A stretch of 32,359 nt of DNA from a virus. This document shows, in pieces, positions 15,899-23,378 of this stretch. The translations under genes and the position numbers were made by a program. Location of the stretch: the IMG/VR virus record IMGVR_UViG_3300043434_000683, positions 1 through 32,359 of that record. One strand, written 5' to 3'. Positions within the stretch are counted from its first letter, which is position 1; each line of letters opens with the position of its first letter. Below the pieces are notes generated by a model that searched no databases, was not told the DNA's origin, and saw only the letters and a list, made by a program, of their open reading frames with translations.

Positions 15899-17848
15899 AT
15901 GGCAAATACAATCGTTTTAAAGCGTAGTGCAACGGCTGGCAAGGTCCCAACGACAAGTCAGTTGGCATTAGGCGAAATAGCAATCAACACACACGATGGT
16001 TTGATTTATATTAAAAAAGATGACGGAACACCTAGCGTGGTCCAAATCGGTGGCGTAACAAGCGTCAACGGCGAAACAGGTGCAGTAACAATCGATACTG
16101 GCGACGTTTCAGAAAATGGTAATTTATATTTTACAAATGCTCGCGCACGTAGCGCATTGAGCGCAGGTTCTGGTATCAGTTACAACAGTTCTACTGGTGT
16201 AATCAGTACAGCACAATCATTAACGGCTGCAAGTAGCCCAACATTCGCAGGTTTAACATTAACAGGCAACGTTGGAATTACAGGTAGCATCATTCCTAGT
16301 GCAGACATTACATATGACTTAGGTAGCGCAGCCTATCAATGGAGAGACATCTACGTTGGTCCAGGTTCTTTATACGTTAACGGTAGTAAAGTTCTAGAAG
16401 ACGACACAGGTACAATCACATTCAGTGCAGACCTGGATCAAAACATCCGTATCAAGACACTTGGTACAGGTATTTTACAATTGGGTTCTAGCACAACAAA
16501 CATTAACTTAGACGGTACAGTGCAAATCGCCAGTGGCAAAATGGTCACTGACAGTGCTGGTATAAAAGTTAACTTTGGCGACAGTATCGAAATGAACGGC
16601 AACAAAGTTATCGGTCTAGGTGCACCAAGTTCTAACAATGACGCAGCTACAAAGGCTTATGTTGATGCACAAGTTGGTGCAATCAGCACATCTAGTATCC
16701 AAACAGGTAACAGCAATATTTCTATCACTGATACAGGTACTGGCACAGTTACAGTTACAGTTGACGGTAGTACAGCATTGACAGTCACTAGCGAAGGCGT
16801 AGTTGTTGCAGGTAACTTCACAGTTAGCGGTACAACAACAACAGTTAACTCTAATACAGTTAGTGTTGCAGACAACATTGTTACATTGAACAGTGATGCA
16901 ACTGGTACACCAACTCAAAATGCAGGAATTGAAGTTGAGCGCGGTGATGATGCTAACGTACAAGTTCGCTGGAACGAAGGTTCTGATACTTGGACATTCA
17001 CTAATGATGGTTCTGTTTACTATCCATTGGCCACAGGTACAGACGACCTAGCAGAAGGCAGTACAAATCAGTACTTCACAACAGGTCGCGCACGTGGCGC
17101 AATCAGTGCAAGCAGCGGAACTGGTGTTAGCTACAACAGCACAACCGGTGCAATCAGCTTAGGTAGCGTTCCAAACAGTAGTTTGGCAAACAGCAGTATC
17201 ACTATCAACGGTGCGGCAGTTAGCTTAGGCGGCACACGTACATTAGACACTGATGCTATCGGTGAAGGCAGTTCTAACCTGTATCACACAACAGCTCGTG
17301 CTCGTAGCGCGATCAGCTTTACAGCAGGTAGCGGTGCATATAACAGTTCTACTGGTGTAGTTACGATTCCTACAAACACAAACCAATTGACTAACGGTGC
17401 TGGCTTTATCACAGGTTACACTGAAACAGATACATTGGCAAGTGTAACAGCACGTGGTGCAAGTACTACATCTGCTTTAAGCACAGGTGCTTTAACAGTA
17501 TCCGGTGCTATTACAGCAACTGGTGAAGTTACAGCTTATTACTCTGACGTTAACTTGAAGAAAGATATCGTTGAAATTGCTGGCGCGTTAGACAAAGTTG
17601 AAGCTATTCGTGGCGTTCACTATCGTCCAAACGAAACTGCTCTTGGCTTAGGTATCGAAGACAAAGCTGAAGTTGGTGTTATTGCTCAAGAAATTGAAGC
17701 AGTTTTACCAGAGCTAGTCGTTGCTTCCGCATTCGAAGGTTATAAGACAGTTAAGTATGACAAGCTAACAGCATTGTTAATCGAAGCAGTCAAGGAACTA
17801 AGTGCCAAAGTGAAGACACTTGAAGCGCAAGTAGGTAATCAAGCCTAA
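15899..17848 (+). CDS. Tail fibre/spike with self-cleaving S74 chaperone domain
   Basis: 649 residues from ATG 15899, preceded by AAAGGGG; an in-frame ATG at 15854 lies inside a leader hairpin without RBS and is rejected. The N-terminus (TIVLKRSATAGKVPTTSQL...GEIAINTHDGLIYIKKDDG) is the standard start of many marine phage fibres. The middle carries EGSTNQYFT-type repeats like those of the giant fibre. The C-terminal 101 residues form a Peptidase_S74 intramolecular chaperone: YYSDVNLKKDI (Ser549, with Lys554/555), GVIAQEIEAVLPELV and a final coiled coil. In this family trimerisation triggers cleavage just before the Ser, releasing the chaperone. Mature fibre would be about 548 residues. Confidence 0.93.
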   Translation: MANTIVLKRSATAGKVPTTSQLALGEIAINTHDGLIYIKKDDGTPSVVQIGGVTSVNGETGAVTIDTGDVSENGNLYFTNARARSALSAGSGISYNSSTGVISTAQSLTAASSPTFAGLTLTGNVGITGSIIPSADITYDLGSAAYQWRDIYVGPGSLYVNGSKVLEDDTGTITFSADLDQNIRIKTLGTGILQLGSSTTNINLDGTVQIASGKMVTDSAGIKVNFGDSIEMNGNKVIGLGAPSSNNDAATKAYVDAQVGAISTSSIQTGNSNISITDTGTGTVTVTVDGSTALTVTSEGVVVAGNFTVSGTTTTVNSNTVSVADNIVTLNSDATGTPTQNAGIEVERGDDANVQVRWNEGSDTWTFTNDGSVYYPLATGTDDLAEGSTNQYFTTGRARGAISASSGTGVSYNSTTGAISLGSVPNSSLANSSITINGAAVSLGGTRTLDTDAIGEGSSNLYHTTARARSAISFTAGSGAYNSSTGVVTIPTNTNQLTNGAGFITGYTETDTLASVTARGASTTSALSTGALTVSGAITATGEVTAYYSDVNLKKDIVEIAGALDKVEAIRGVHYRPNETALGLGIEDKAEVGVIAQEIEAVLPELVVASAFEGYKTVKYDKLTALLIEAVKELSAKVKTLEAQVGNQA

Positions 17849-17861
17849 TTAATTTCCTGAA

Positions 17862-17890
17862 ATCGAATGAGACCTAAGGTCTCATTCGAT
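17862..17890 (+). terminator. Long perfect hairpin after the S74 fibre gene
   Basis: A 13-bp perfect stem (17862-17874 with 17878-17890) around the loop TAA. It lies 14 nt past the stop codon but lacks a T tract, being followed directly by a late promoter. It may terminate inefficiently or block 3' exonucleases. Confidence 0.65.
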
Positions 17891-17892
17891 AG

Positions 17893-17900
17893 GATAAATA
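17893..17900 (+). promoter_or_regulatory. Late promoter (GATAAATA)
   Basis: One mismatch to the T4 late consensus, 3 nt beyond the hairpin. Initiation near 17906 would leave AGGAG (17908-17912) at the extreme 5' end of the RNA. Confidence 0.55.
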
Positions 17901-17919
17901 AACACACAGGAGATTGTAA

Positions 17920-18114
17920 ATGGCTTTATTACCAGCAACAGGTACAGAAATCGTAATGGGTCGTGTTAAAAAAGCATACACGAACGTGACACCAGGCGCA
18001 GGTCAAAACATCGCGTTAAGCGGTACATTGGCATCCAATGTAGGCCAAAGCTCTGGTACTCAGATTAGTTTGAGCTCACGTTTTGGCGGACAGACTACAC
18101 CATACGCATATTAA
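17920..18114 (+). CDS. Small fibre-cluster protein
   Basis: 64 residues beginning MALLPATGTEIVMGRVKKAY and ending SLSSRFGGQTTPYAY. It is Gly/Ser/Thr-rich with aromatic residues at the tail and no charged catalytic pattern. Small proteins of this look often sit beside fibre genes in marine T4-like phages; I infer a virion or fibre-tip role but cannot name it. It has its own late promoter and a good AGGAG 7 nt before the ATG, so it should be made in quantity. Confidence 0.75.
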   Translation: MALLPATGTEIVMGRVKKAYTNVTPGAGQNIALSGTLASNVGQSSGTQISLSSRFGGQTTPYAY

Positions 18115-18130
18115 TAATAAGAAGCGATTC

Positions 18131-18138
18131 ACTAAATA
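18131..18138 (+). promoter_or_regulatory. Late-type promoter (ACTAAATA) inside the 5' arm of a hairpin
   Basis: CTAAATA is a variant of the T4 late element. It overlaps the 5' arm of the hairpin at 18134-18160. Initiation about 6 nt downstream (near 18144) would remove that arm from the RNA. Confidence 0.5.
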
Positions 18139-18162
18139 CCTCAACTAAGTTGAGGTATTTTT
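18134..18162 (+). promoter_or_regulatory. Terminator-like hairpin that sequesters the downstream RBS
   Basis: A perfect 12-bp stem: 18134-18145 pairs with 18149-18160 around TAA, ending in five T (18158-18162), immediately followed by ATG 18163. The only RBS for that ATG, GAGGT (18152-18156), is inside the 3' arm. It can act as a terminator for upstream RNA and as a translational block in read-through RNA. Confidence 0.75.
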
Positions 18163-18744
18163 ATGGCTACTAAAAAAGAACAAACAAACACCCTGCCTGA
18201 ATCATTGGCAGAAGCATTTGATAAGTGTCCCTATCCAATTCCAAGTAGATTTGAGTTTGATAATTTTAAATCACAGACTGGCACTGGATTTTCGAGACAT
18301 ATCGTGGACACGATCAATAGAGTAAGAAAAATAGACAGTGATATTGAACAAACACCCGGGAGTTTCGAATTAAAATGTTTGAACGCGGAACGCACCATGT
18401 TGTTATCGTACTTACAGGAGCAAAACCCAAATGCACTAAAATCATCTATACAAAACTGGGAGATGATGGAAAAAGAATATTGGATCAATACGCTGGGTAA
18501 ACAAGCAGCCATAGAAATATTAACAGCAGGTAAACCAAGTGTAGAAACAATGAATAAAATGGTTAGGTTGCCAGAAGAATCCTATATTAAAGCAACGCAG
18601 ATCTGTGTTAAATTGGCAAATGCAATTAAACAAACAACAGTGGCAGCAGAAAATCAAATTGGTATACATACGCCAGACGAGACACAGCCAACAAGCACAG
18701 GCCCTGAACCAACAGTAAGTAAATTAAAAATTAAAAAGAAATAA
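18163..18744 (+). CDS. Unknown late-region protein, helical
   Basis: 193 residues that I do not recognise. It appears mainly helical and soluble, with an N-terminal stretch PYPIPSRFEFDNFKSQTGTG, a central helical part and a basic Lys-rich end (KLKIKKK). Size and helicity would allow a small terminase or assembly factor, but no motif supports this. Translation begins directly at the foot of a hairpin holding its GAGGT. The stop TAA overlaps the ATG of the glycosyltransferase by one base, so the two are probably translated together. Confidence 0.8.
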   Translation: MATKKEQTNTLPESLAEAFDKCPYPIPSRFEFDNFKSQTGTGFSRHIVDTINRVRKIDSDIEQTPGSFELKCLNAERTMLLSYLQEQNPNALKSSIQNWEMMEKEYWINTLGKQAAIEILTAGKPSVETMNKMVRLPEESYIKATQICVKLANAIKQTTVAAENQIGIHTPDETQPTSTGPEPTVSKLKIKKK

Positions 18745-19385
18745 TGAGTTTTCTAGACTCTATTACCAGCAACGTGTCAAAACGAGTGGCGATATGTATT
18801 CCCGCAAGGGATCAAATGCATACAGCCACAGCCTTTTGTCTTTTTAACTTGGCTCAGGTGTTGAATAGGTTGGGTATAGACAGTAAACTATTCATCAGTG
18901 CAGGCACCCTTATAGCCAATCAAAGACACGAGCTAGTTATGGCCGCCAAAGAATGGGGAGCCACACATGTTATGTTTATAGACAGTGACATAACATTTGA
19001 GCCACAGCATGTAACAAAATTATTAGATCACAATGAAGACATAGTTGGTGCCGCATACAGTAAGCGTGTGTCTCCTTTTATTACTACAGCATGGTACAAC
19101 ATAGATCACTGGGACACCTGGGTACGAGTACGGGATATTGACGCCGATTTGGTACAGGTTGATGCTATAGCACTGGGTTTTTGCTTGATTAAAACCGCAG
19201 TGTTTGATCAATTGCAATTGCCCTGGTTTCAACTGGGCTTTTATAACGGACAGTATACCGGCGAGGATATTGAATTTTTTAGAACAGTAAAGAACTCAGA
19301 AATACCTGTATGGTTGGATGTCAATGTCACCAAAGAACTAGGACATCTAGGGACCTATGAGTTTAAAGTCTCTGACGATAGTTGA
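18744..19385 (+). CDS. GT-A fold glycosyltransferase-like protein
   Basis: 213 residues with glycosyltransferase features: an initial VAICIPARDQ strand, HVMFIDSDITF holding a DxD-type metal/nucleotide-sugar motif (Asp80-Ser81-Asp82), GAAYSKR, and GEDIEFFR (173-180), where the acidic pair would be the catalytic-base region of family-2-like enzymes. It would transfer a sugar in the host cytoplasm, perhaps to a fibre or another virion protein, to phage DNA or to a cell-surface precursor; its position after the fibre genes favours the first. TAATG overlap with the upstream gene implies coupling. Its last 23 nt overlap the end of the convergent gene at 19363. Confidence 0.8.
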   Translation: MSFLDSITSNVSKRVAICIPARDQMHTATAFCLFNLAQVLNRLGIDSKLFISAGTLIANQRHELVMAAKEWGATHVMFIDSDITFEPQHVTKLLDHNEDIVGAAYSKRVSPFITTAWYNIDHWDTWVRVRDIDADLVQVDAIALGFCLIKTAVFDQLQLPWFQLGFYNGQYTGEDIEFFRTVKNSEIPVWLDVNVTKELGHLGTYEFKVSDDS

Positions 19386-19749
19386 TGAGTCCTGCCCATT
19401 TATTTTGCCACTTGGTTAATTTTCTAATCTGATAGTCAGTGCTAAAAATTGTGCTGATATCAGTTAGTCTTCTTTGAACGTCTAGGTCTTTGACCGTTGC
19501 GTTTAATAATAAATCTAAGGTATTGTCTTGCTTGCTTAACAATGATTGTATGATGGGGTGTTCGTCATCTTCTACGTTTAATAAATGTGTTACTTGTAAA
19601 TACCATCTTTCAACATAACTCACTTCTTCTTTAAACAGTCTATTGAGTAAAGGATTATTGAGCTTTGGGTCCCAACAAAAATATAAATCTACAGAGCGTA
19701 TTATATTATATTTTCGTCTGTCCGGAAGTTGTATTATCTTTGCTGCCAT
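19363..19749 (-). CDS. Unknown protein downstream of the Nudix gene
   Basis: 128 residues beginning MAAKIIQLPDRRKYNIIRSVDLYFCWDPKL, with a helical, Leu-rich body and basic C-terminus. I do not recognise it. It overlaps the Nudix gene by 44 nt upstream and converges with the glycosyltransferase gene by 23 nt at its end, so it is the last gene of the reverse-strand block. No terminator is visible between the convergent genes. Confidence 0.65.
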   Translation of the reverse strand: MAAKIIQLPDRRKYNIIRSVDLYFCWDPKLNNPLLNRLFKEEVSYVERWYLQVTHLLNVEDDEHPIIQSLLSKQDNTLDLLLNATVKDLDVQRRLTDISTIFSTDYQIRKLTKWQNKWAGLINYRQRL

Positions 19750-20173
19750 TATTTTTGTCCACCCACTGATAAAAATTTTTAAACTTAGTAATAAGTCTAC
19801 TGGAAGATATCATTTGCCTAGTTTTTGGGTGCAACGGACTGGGTAAGTTATCGATATCTGTCCAAGCATAGCCTGTATTTTCCCAGTTGAGGTCTGGGGT
19901 AAATTCTTTATTAACCAAAACAAGATACGTTTCGTAGACAAAATCCTTGCTTCTACTTTGGTACTTGTGTAATGGTGTAATTTTTTTAATCTTTGTTAGA
20001 TTTAGTTCTTCTTGTAATTCCCTGCGTAACGCATCTATATTTGATTCTTCTAGTTCAACTCGCCCGCCGGCAAATGTCCAAGTATTAGGATGACTTTCTT
20101 TTGGGCTACGTAATACAGTCATGACTCTGCCAGTAGTTTCACTGACAATTATAGCACCAACACCCTTGAACAT
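19706..20173 (-). CDS. Nudix hydrolase
   Basis: From ATG at 20173 the product has 155 residues. The Nudix box GGRVELEESNIDALRRELQEEL starts at about residue 36 and follows Gx5Ex7REUxEE well, with Asn in place of the usual Gly after EE. Preceding GVGAIIVSE...VLRSPKE...TWTFAGG is typical of the fold. Nudix enzymes hydrolyse nucleoside diphosphate-linked substrates such as oxidised dNTPs, ADP-ribose, NAD-type cofactors or capped RNA; the substrate is not readable here. A GTG at 20194 could extend it by 7 residues into the gp15 end, but ATG 20173 lies 2 nt after the gp15 stop and begins the domain naturally. Co-transcribed with gp14-gp15. Confidence 0.9.
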   Translation of the reverse strand: MFKGVGAIIVSETTGRVMTVLRSPKESHPNTWTFAGGRVELEESNIDALRRELQEELNLTKIKKITPLHKYQSRSKDFVYETYLVLVNKEFTPDLNWENTGYAWTDIDNLPSPLHPKTRQMISSSRLITKFKNFYQWVDKNNGSKDNTTSGQTKI

Positions 20174-20175
20174 TT

Positions 20176-21528
20176 TCACAGATAAATTCTCCACCAGCCG
20201 TTTCTATAGGCACCTTCGTATGCACTGATCCACTGACCATAACGCCATTCGTACATAAAGCCGCTAGCTGTATTTAACACTGTGGCACTAGTTGTCGCCA
20301 TGCTATTAAAACTAACAACCCATGTGCTGCCATTATATTCTATGATGTCATTTTCTTTGGCGGTAGCACCGGCCCATTCAATGCTTTCAGGGAGATCACT
20401 TAGTATAAGATAACGTTGACCCAGAGTGGCCACGGGCAAGCCAGTGCCAGGTGCATTTTTTGCTGGATTAATAATAGCATTAATAGACGGTATAGTTGCC
20501 GCAGGCAAACTATCTTCGTCTATGGTAATATGTGCAACCTGCGGACTCTCTGTATCAAGTTCATTGATAACTGCAATAATGTCCTGAGTTTCGTCGCTGG
20601 GATCTTCTCCTCTGCGTAAACGTAAGTGGCTGATACCAGGTCGTAACTCACCATAGGGTTTTAGTTTGTTTGCCCAACTCATAGGATTACCTGCATCATC
20701 AGTTAGGCCACCGTTACTGTTCAATAGTAATGCAGTATCCCCTTCAATTCTTACTTGCAATTTTAAATCTTCAAAAGTAACAACTACCCATTGTTTATTT
20801 GGAATAGGATCATTGGGTACCCACTCTTCTAAGTCACTGTCTTTCATACGTTTTATTTCATTTAATATCGTATGTATAAGAGTCTGACGTTTCACCTTGG
20901 CAGGTGGATTTAAGAATACAGGTATAGTAAAATTCAACGCTGCCACGTCGATAATATCATCGGTGCCACTGGGTACTTGTCGAACACTCCAGACGATATT
21001 AACAAGTTCAGTGTATGTTAAGTTGGTCCAGTCAAACGGATTGTCGTTGGTCTTTAAGTTAATACTGGGATTAAACAACACTAATAACTGTTCCATTAAT
21101 TGAAGTTTTTGTTCTGTATTACTTGTCCATATATCAACCTGAACAGTTAAGTCATAGGGCACAGGCATGTAACGTTCTATGGTATATGTATTCCCCACTT
21201 CACCTTCGATATACTCGCCTGTTATGTTATCAAATTTCTTTTCTACCACCTGAACTTTGTTTATATGAGTAGGGTTATGCCTACGTTCCGCACTGATCTG
21301 CATATCAGTTACATACACACTGATAAACGGCACGGTGTTAATCATATTCTCACTTTGATTTTTCATAATATGGGCAGCCATACGATTAATATCACCATAG
21401 CGCACAGGTACTTGTATGTATTCTTCTACGCCGTGTCGGTCTTTGCCGGTTTTGACGCTGAACTCTCCCAGCAGTCGCATAAATTGTGTTAGATATCTGC
21501 GTATCTGTTGATCGTAAAAAAATTGCAT
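20176..21528 (-). CDS. 15: Tail sheath stabiliser / tail completion protein, gp15 family, with extra C-terminal domain
   Basis: The N-terminal 210 residues match T4 gp15: FFYDQQIRRYLTQFMRLL, then EEYIQVPVRYGDINRMAAHI, RRHNPTHI, an MPVPYDLTVQVDIWT strand and VFLNPPAKVKR. gp15 caps the tail tube/sheath and joins tail to neck. T4 gp15 is 272 residues; this is 450. The added region (about 360-450: LGQRYLILSDLP, WAGATAKENDIIEYNGSTW, then EWRYGQWISAYEGA and GWWRIYL) is aromatic-rich and resembles small carbohydrate-binding modules of phage surface proteins. Its ATG overlaps the gp14 stop (TAATG), so both are translated together. Confidence 0.85.
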   Translation of the reverse strand: MQFFYDQQIRRYLTQFMRLLGEFSVKTGKDRHGVEEYIQVPVRYGDINRMAAHIMKNQSENMINTVPFISVYVTDMQISAERRHNPTHINKVQVVEKKFDNITGEYIEGEVGNTYTIERYMPVPYDLTVQVDIWTSNTEQKLQLMEQLLVLFNPSINLKTNDNPFDWTNLTYTELVNIVWSVRQVPSGTDDIIDVAALNFTIPVFLNPPAKVKRQTLIHTILNEIKRMKDSDLEEWVPNDPIPNKQWVVVTFEDLKLQVRIEGDTALLLNSNGGLTDDAGNPMSWANKLKPYGELRPGISHLRLRRGEDPSDETQDIIAVINELDTESPQVAHITIDEDSLPAATIPSINAIINPAKNAPGTGLPVATLGQRYLILSDLPESIEWAGATAKENDIIEYNGSTWVVSFNSMATTSATVLNTASGFMYEWRYGQWISAYEGAYRNGWWRIYL

Positions 21529-22577
21529 TATAAGTCTGTCTTAGGTTTAATAACTTGGCTAAGTGCCTGACGTTCTGGCATTTCCTGATTGCCAATTACA
21601 GTGGTGGCATTATTATTAATAAACGGAGCACCATTTAATACTCGATCTTTAACATCCACAGGTCCCTGCTGTGTTTGTACTCGTTGCCAACGTGTTCCTC
21701 GATAAACAAACAGTGCATTGGGCGTGTAATCAACTCGCATAAAAAATTCACCTTGTTCTGGGTTCAGCGGGAAACTAAGCCCATTTTGTATGGTCTCGCC
21801 GTGATCATAGACCTGCTTGTCTCTTGCTTGATAGTTCTTATCTATGGGATTTAATACATTCGCGTCTGCATCAAGCACAGTGGGTGCAAGTCTTTCGCCT
21901 TGCTCTATAATCGCGTTACTGATTTTTAGTTCTGTTTGATAAGTGCTCAATGCTTCTTTAAGGGTATCTGTGCTATCCTCACCGGCTTTTTGTTGCAGGA
22001 TATCTCTGTATTCTTGTGCATCAGTCATTGGGCTAGCTTTGATTCGCCAAATATGTGGGTACCATGTTTGACTAAAGCCTTCTGCGGCACGACTGGCATC
22101 TTGTATAACATAAAATTTATTGACTGCGGGTTTGCTTTGATCTAATAAAAGATCGTCTCTGACATGTGGTAATTCTATGACGTCACCGGCCATTAATTTA
22201 CGACCCATACGTTCTACCATGTCGTTTATATGAAAACTAACATAGATAGTATCTGCACTTAGGAATAAACCAAACTGCGTTAAGTCAAAGTCTTGGTCGC
22301 CTACATTATAAACACCTCGAAGTTCATAAACATCGGGGTCATAAATCCTGTCACGATTTTCCAGGAATAATAGGTCTTGAATCTTAGTTTCATCGAGACC
22401 GTCACCTGCGGAATAATGAGGTTTAGTTGCATCATCACTGGGACCTTGATCTGCAGGTTGTAGATATTTGTGTACTAGAACACCAGTGCCACCAACAAAA
22501 AATTGTTCACGAATAAGTTTATCCATGAAGTGGAAGTCGTTAGTTTTTTCTGGTTTCCAAAGGCTTAGTCTTGGCAT
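21528..22577 (-). CDS. 14: Neck protein, gp14 family
   Basis: 349 residues starting MPRLSLWKPEKTND at ATG 22577; an in-frame upstream extension would add an unlikely hydrophobic leader crossing the divergent promoter. Segments such as DRIYDPDVYELRGVYNVGDQ, FGLFLSADTIYVSFHIND and GDVIELPHVRDDLL match the gp14 pattern (T4 gp14 is 256 aa), in which gp14 with gp13 forms the head-tail neck. It opens the reverse-strand block and is followed by gp15 as in T4. A GTAAATA late-like element on the reverse strand (complement of 22585-22591) would start RNA almost at the ATG; otherwise an AAAGG lies about 13 nt upstream. Confidence 0.82.
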   Translation of the reverse strand: MPRLSLWKPEKTNDFHFMDKLIREQFFVGGTGVLVHKYLQPADQGPSDDATKPHYSAGDGLDETKIQDLLFLENRDRIYDPDVYELRGVYNVGDQDFDLTQFGLFLSADTIYVSFHINDMVERMGRKLMAGDVIELPHVRDDLLLDQSKPAVNKFYVIQDASRAAEGFSQTWYPHIWRIKASPMTDAQEYRDILQQKAGEDSTDTLKEALSTYQTELKISNAIIEQGERLAPTVLDADANVLNPIDKNYQARDKQVYDHGETIQNGLSFPLNPEQGEFFMRVDYTPNALFVYRGTRWQRVQTQQGPVDVKDRVLNGAPFINNNATTVIGNQEMPERQALSQVIKPKTDL

Positions 22578-22598
22578 AATGTAGTATTTACCTTTAAA

Positions 22599-22627
22599 TA
22601 GACATCTATTCAGAATTGCGTTATACT
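22599..22627 (+). promoter_or_regulatory. Sigma70-type promoter for the small-gene cluster
   Basis: TAGACA (22599-22604), 17-nt spacer, TATACT (22622-22627): five of six at each hexamer. It reads away from the divergent gp14 gene into the gene at 22669, which has a GGAG-type RBS. Confidence 0.7.
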
Positions 22628-22639
22628 GTAAGTACAGTA
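22624..22639 (+). promoter_or_regulatory. Inverted repeat overlapping the -10 and start site
   Basis: TACTGT and ACAGTA (6 bp each) around AAGT. It begins inside the -10 box and covers the expected RNA start, the position of a repressor operator. It is short, so this is a suggestion only. Confidence 0.35.
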
Positions 22640-22668
22640 AATAGCAACACAGGAGAAAGGACAGCAAA

Positions 22669-22875
22669 ATGGCAAAAGTCACACTAAACAACGCCCTGTT
22701 CAAAGTAGTGTTTACCGAGTATGACAGGTTCAGTGGTCAAAAACACTGGGACACCGAGTACTACGATAACGAGGAAGAAGCTCGTAATCGTGCTATCAAT
22801 TATAACAAAGAACACAACAACCTAGACTATGCGCCCGAGTGGTATGTACGAGCAGACTATGCAGGTCGAGTCTAA
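22669..22875 (+). CDS. Small unknown protein, first of the cluster
   Basis: 68 residues, rich in Asn, Tyr and charged residues, with a predicted beta strand (TLNNALFKVVFTEYDR) then a helix (NEEEARNRAINYNKEHN). I do not recognise it. AGGAGAAAGGA lies just upstream of the ATG. Its sigma70 promoter implies synthesis by unmodified or early host polymerase, so an early accessory or host-takeover role is plausible but not shown. Confidence 0.75.
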   Translation: MAKVTLNNALFKVVFTEYDRFSGQKHWDTEYYDNEEEARNRAINYNKEHNNLDYAPEWYVRADYAGRV

Positions 22876-22910
22876 AAATGTTAACTAAAGTAGTACAAAG
22901 CCAAAATACT

Positions 22911-22954
22911 CAAAAATAGGCGAAAATTGGTGTCTGTGTTATAATACATTATCG
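22911..22954 (+). promoter_or_regulatory. Extended -10 promoter within a 44-nt repeat, copy 1
   Basis: Contains TGT-TATAAT (22937-22945), a perfect extended -10; the -35 (TAGGCG, 22917-22922) is poor, as extended -10 promoters allow. All 44 nt recur identically at 23315-23358. It drives the gene at 22974. Confidence 0.8.
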
Positions 22955-22973
22955 ACAGCAAAAAGGAGCAGAT

Positions 22974-23306
22974 ATGACTAAGTTTGTTAAAGAGAGCTTT
23001 CATGGTGGTGAATACGTTCATTATGTTATGCCCGACGGCACGTGGAAATTTGTTGCTCGCTTCAAGTATGCTAAAAGTAGCCGCCCAAGTTTCCTTACAT
23101 TCCTTACAAAAAACTTTACGGTTGAAGAATACTTTTCTCGCTTAGAAAAGAACGAGGCTCCGCTTGATATCGCACGCTCTAAGGGATTTATTCAACCCCA
23201 CATTAAAAAGCATTTAAAAGAGCTGGGATACCCTGTGACACCCGCAGGATTTGAGCAATTAGTGCAAGATAATGTTGCGAAAACGCTACAACGTGTGGCG
23301 GCTTGA
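22974..23306 (+). CDS. Unknown 110-residue protein
   Basis: Basic protein with an N-terminal beta-like part (YVHYVMPDGTWKFVARFKYA) and a C-terminal helical half containing KGFIQPHIKKHLKELGYPVTPAGFEQLV. No family recognised; the latter half has the flavour of a small helical DNA- or RNA-binding domain, but this is weak. AAGGAG lies 5 nt before the ATG. It has its own promoter in the 44-nt repeat and is followed by the second copy of that repeat, so each gene here is an independent promoter-gene cassette. Confidence 0.78.
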   Translation: MTKFVKESFHGGEYVHYVMPDGTWKFVARFKYAKSSRPSFLTFLTKNFTVEEYFSRLEKNEAPLDIARSKGFIQPHIKKHLKELGYPVTPAGFEQLVQDNVAKTLQRVAA

Positions 23307-23314
23307 AAAATAGC

Positions 23315-23358
23315 CAAAAATAGGCGAAAATTGGTGTCTGTGTTATAATACATTATCG
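23315..23358 (+). promoter_or_regulatory. Extended -10 promoter within a 44-nt repeat, copy 2
   Basis: Identical over 44 nt to 22911-22954, again holding TGT-TATAAT (23341-23349). It precedes the gene at 23379, whose RBS is AAAGGGG. Confidence 0.8.
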
Positions 23359-23378
23359 GTTAACAAAAAGGGGTTGAT

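Noticed and set aside
22578-22703. 42-residue hydrophobic N-terminal extension of gp14
   Set aside because: It would cross the divergent promoter and the start of the facing gene; MPRLSLWKPEK is a natural phage start, and neck proteins have no signal or membrane anchor.
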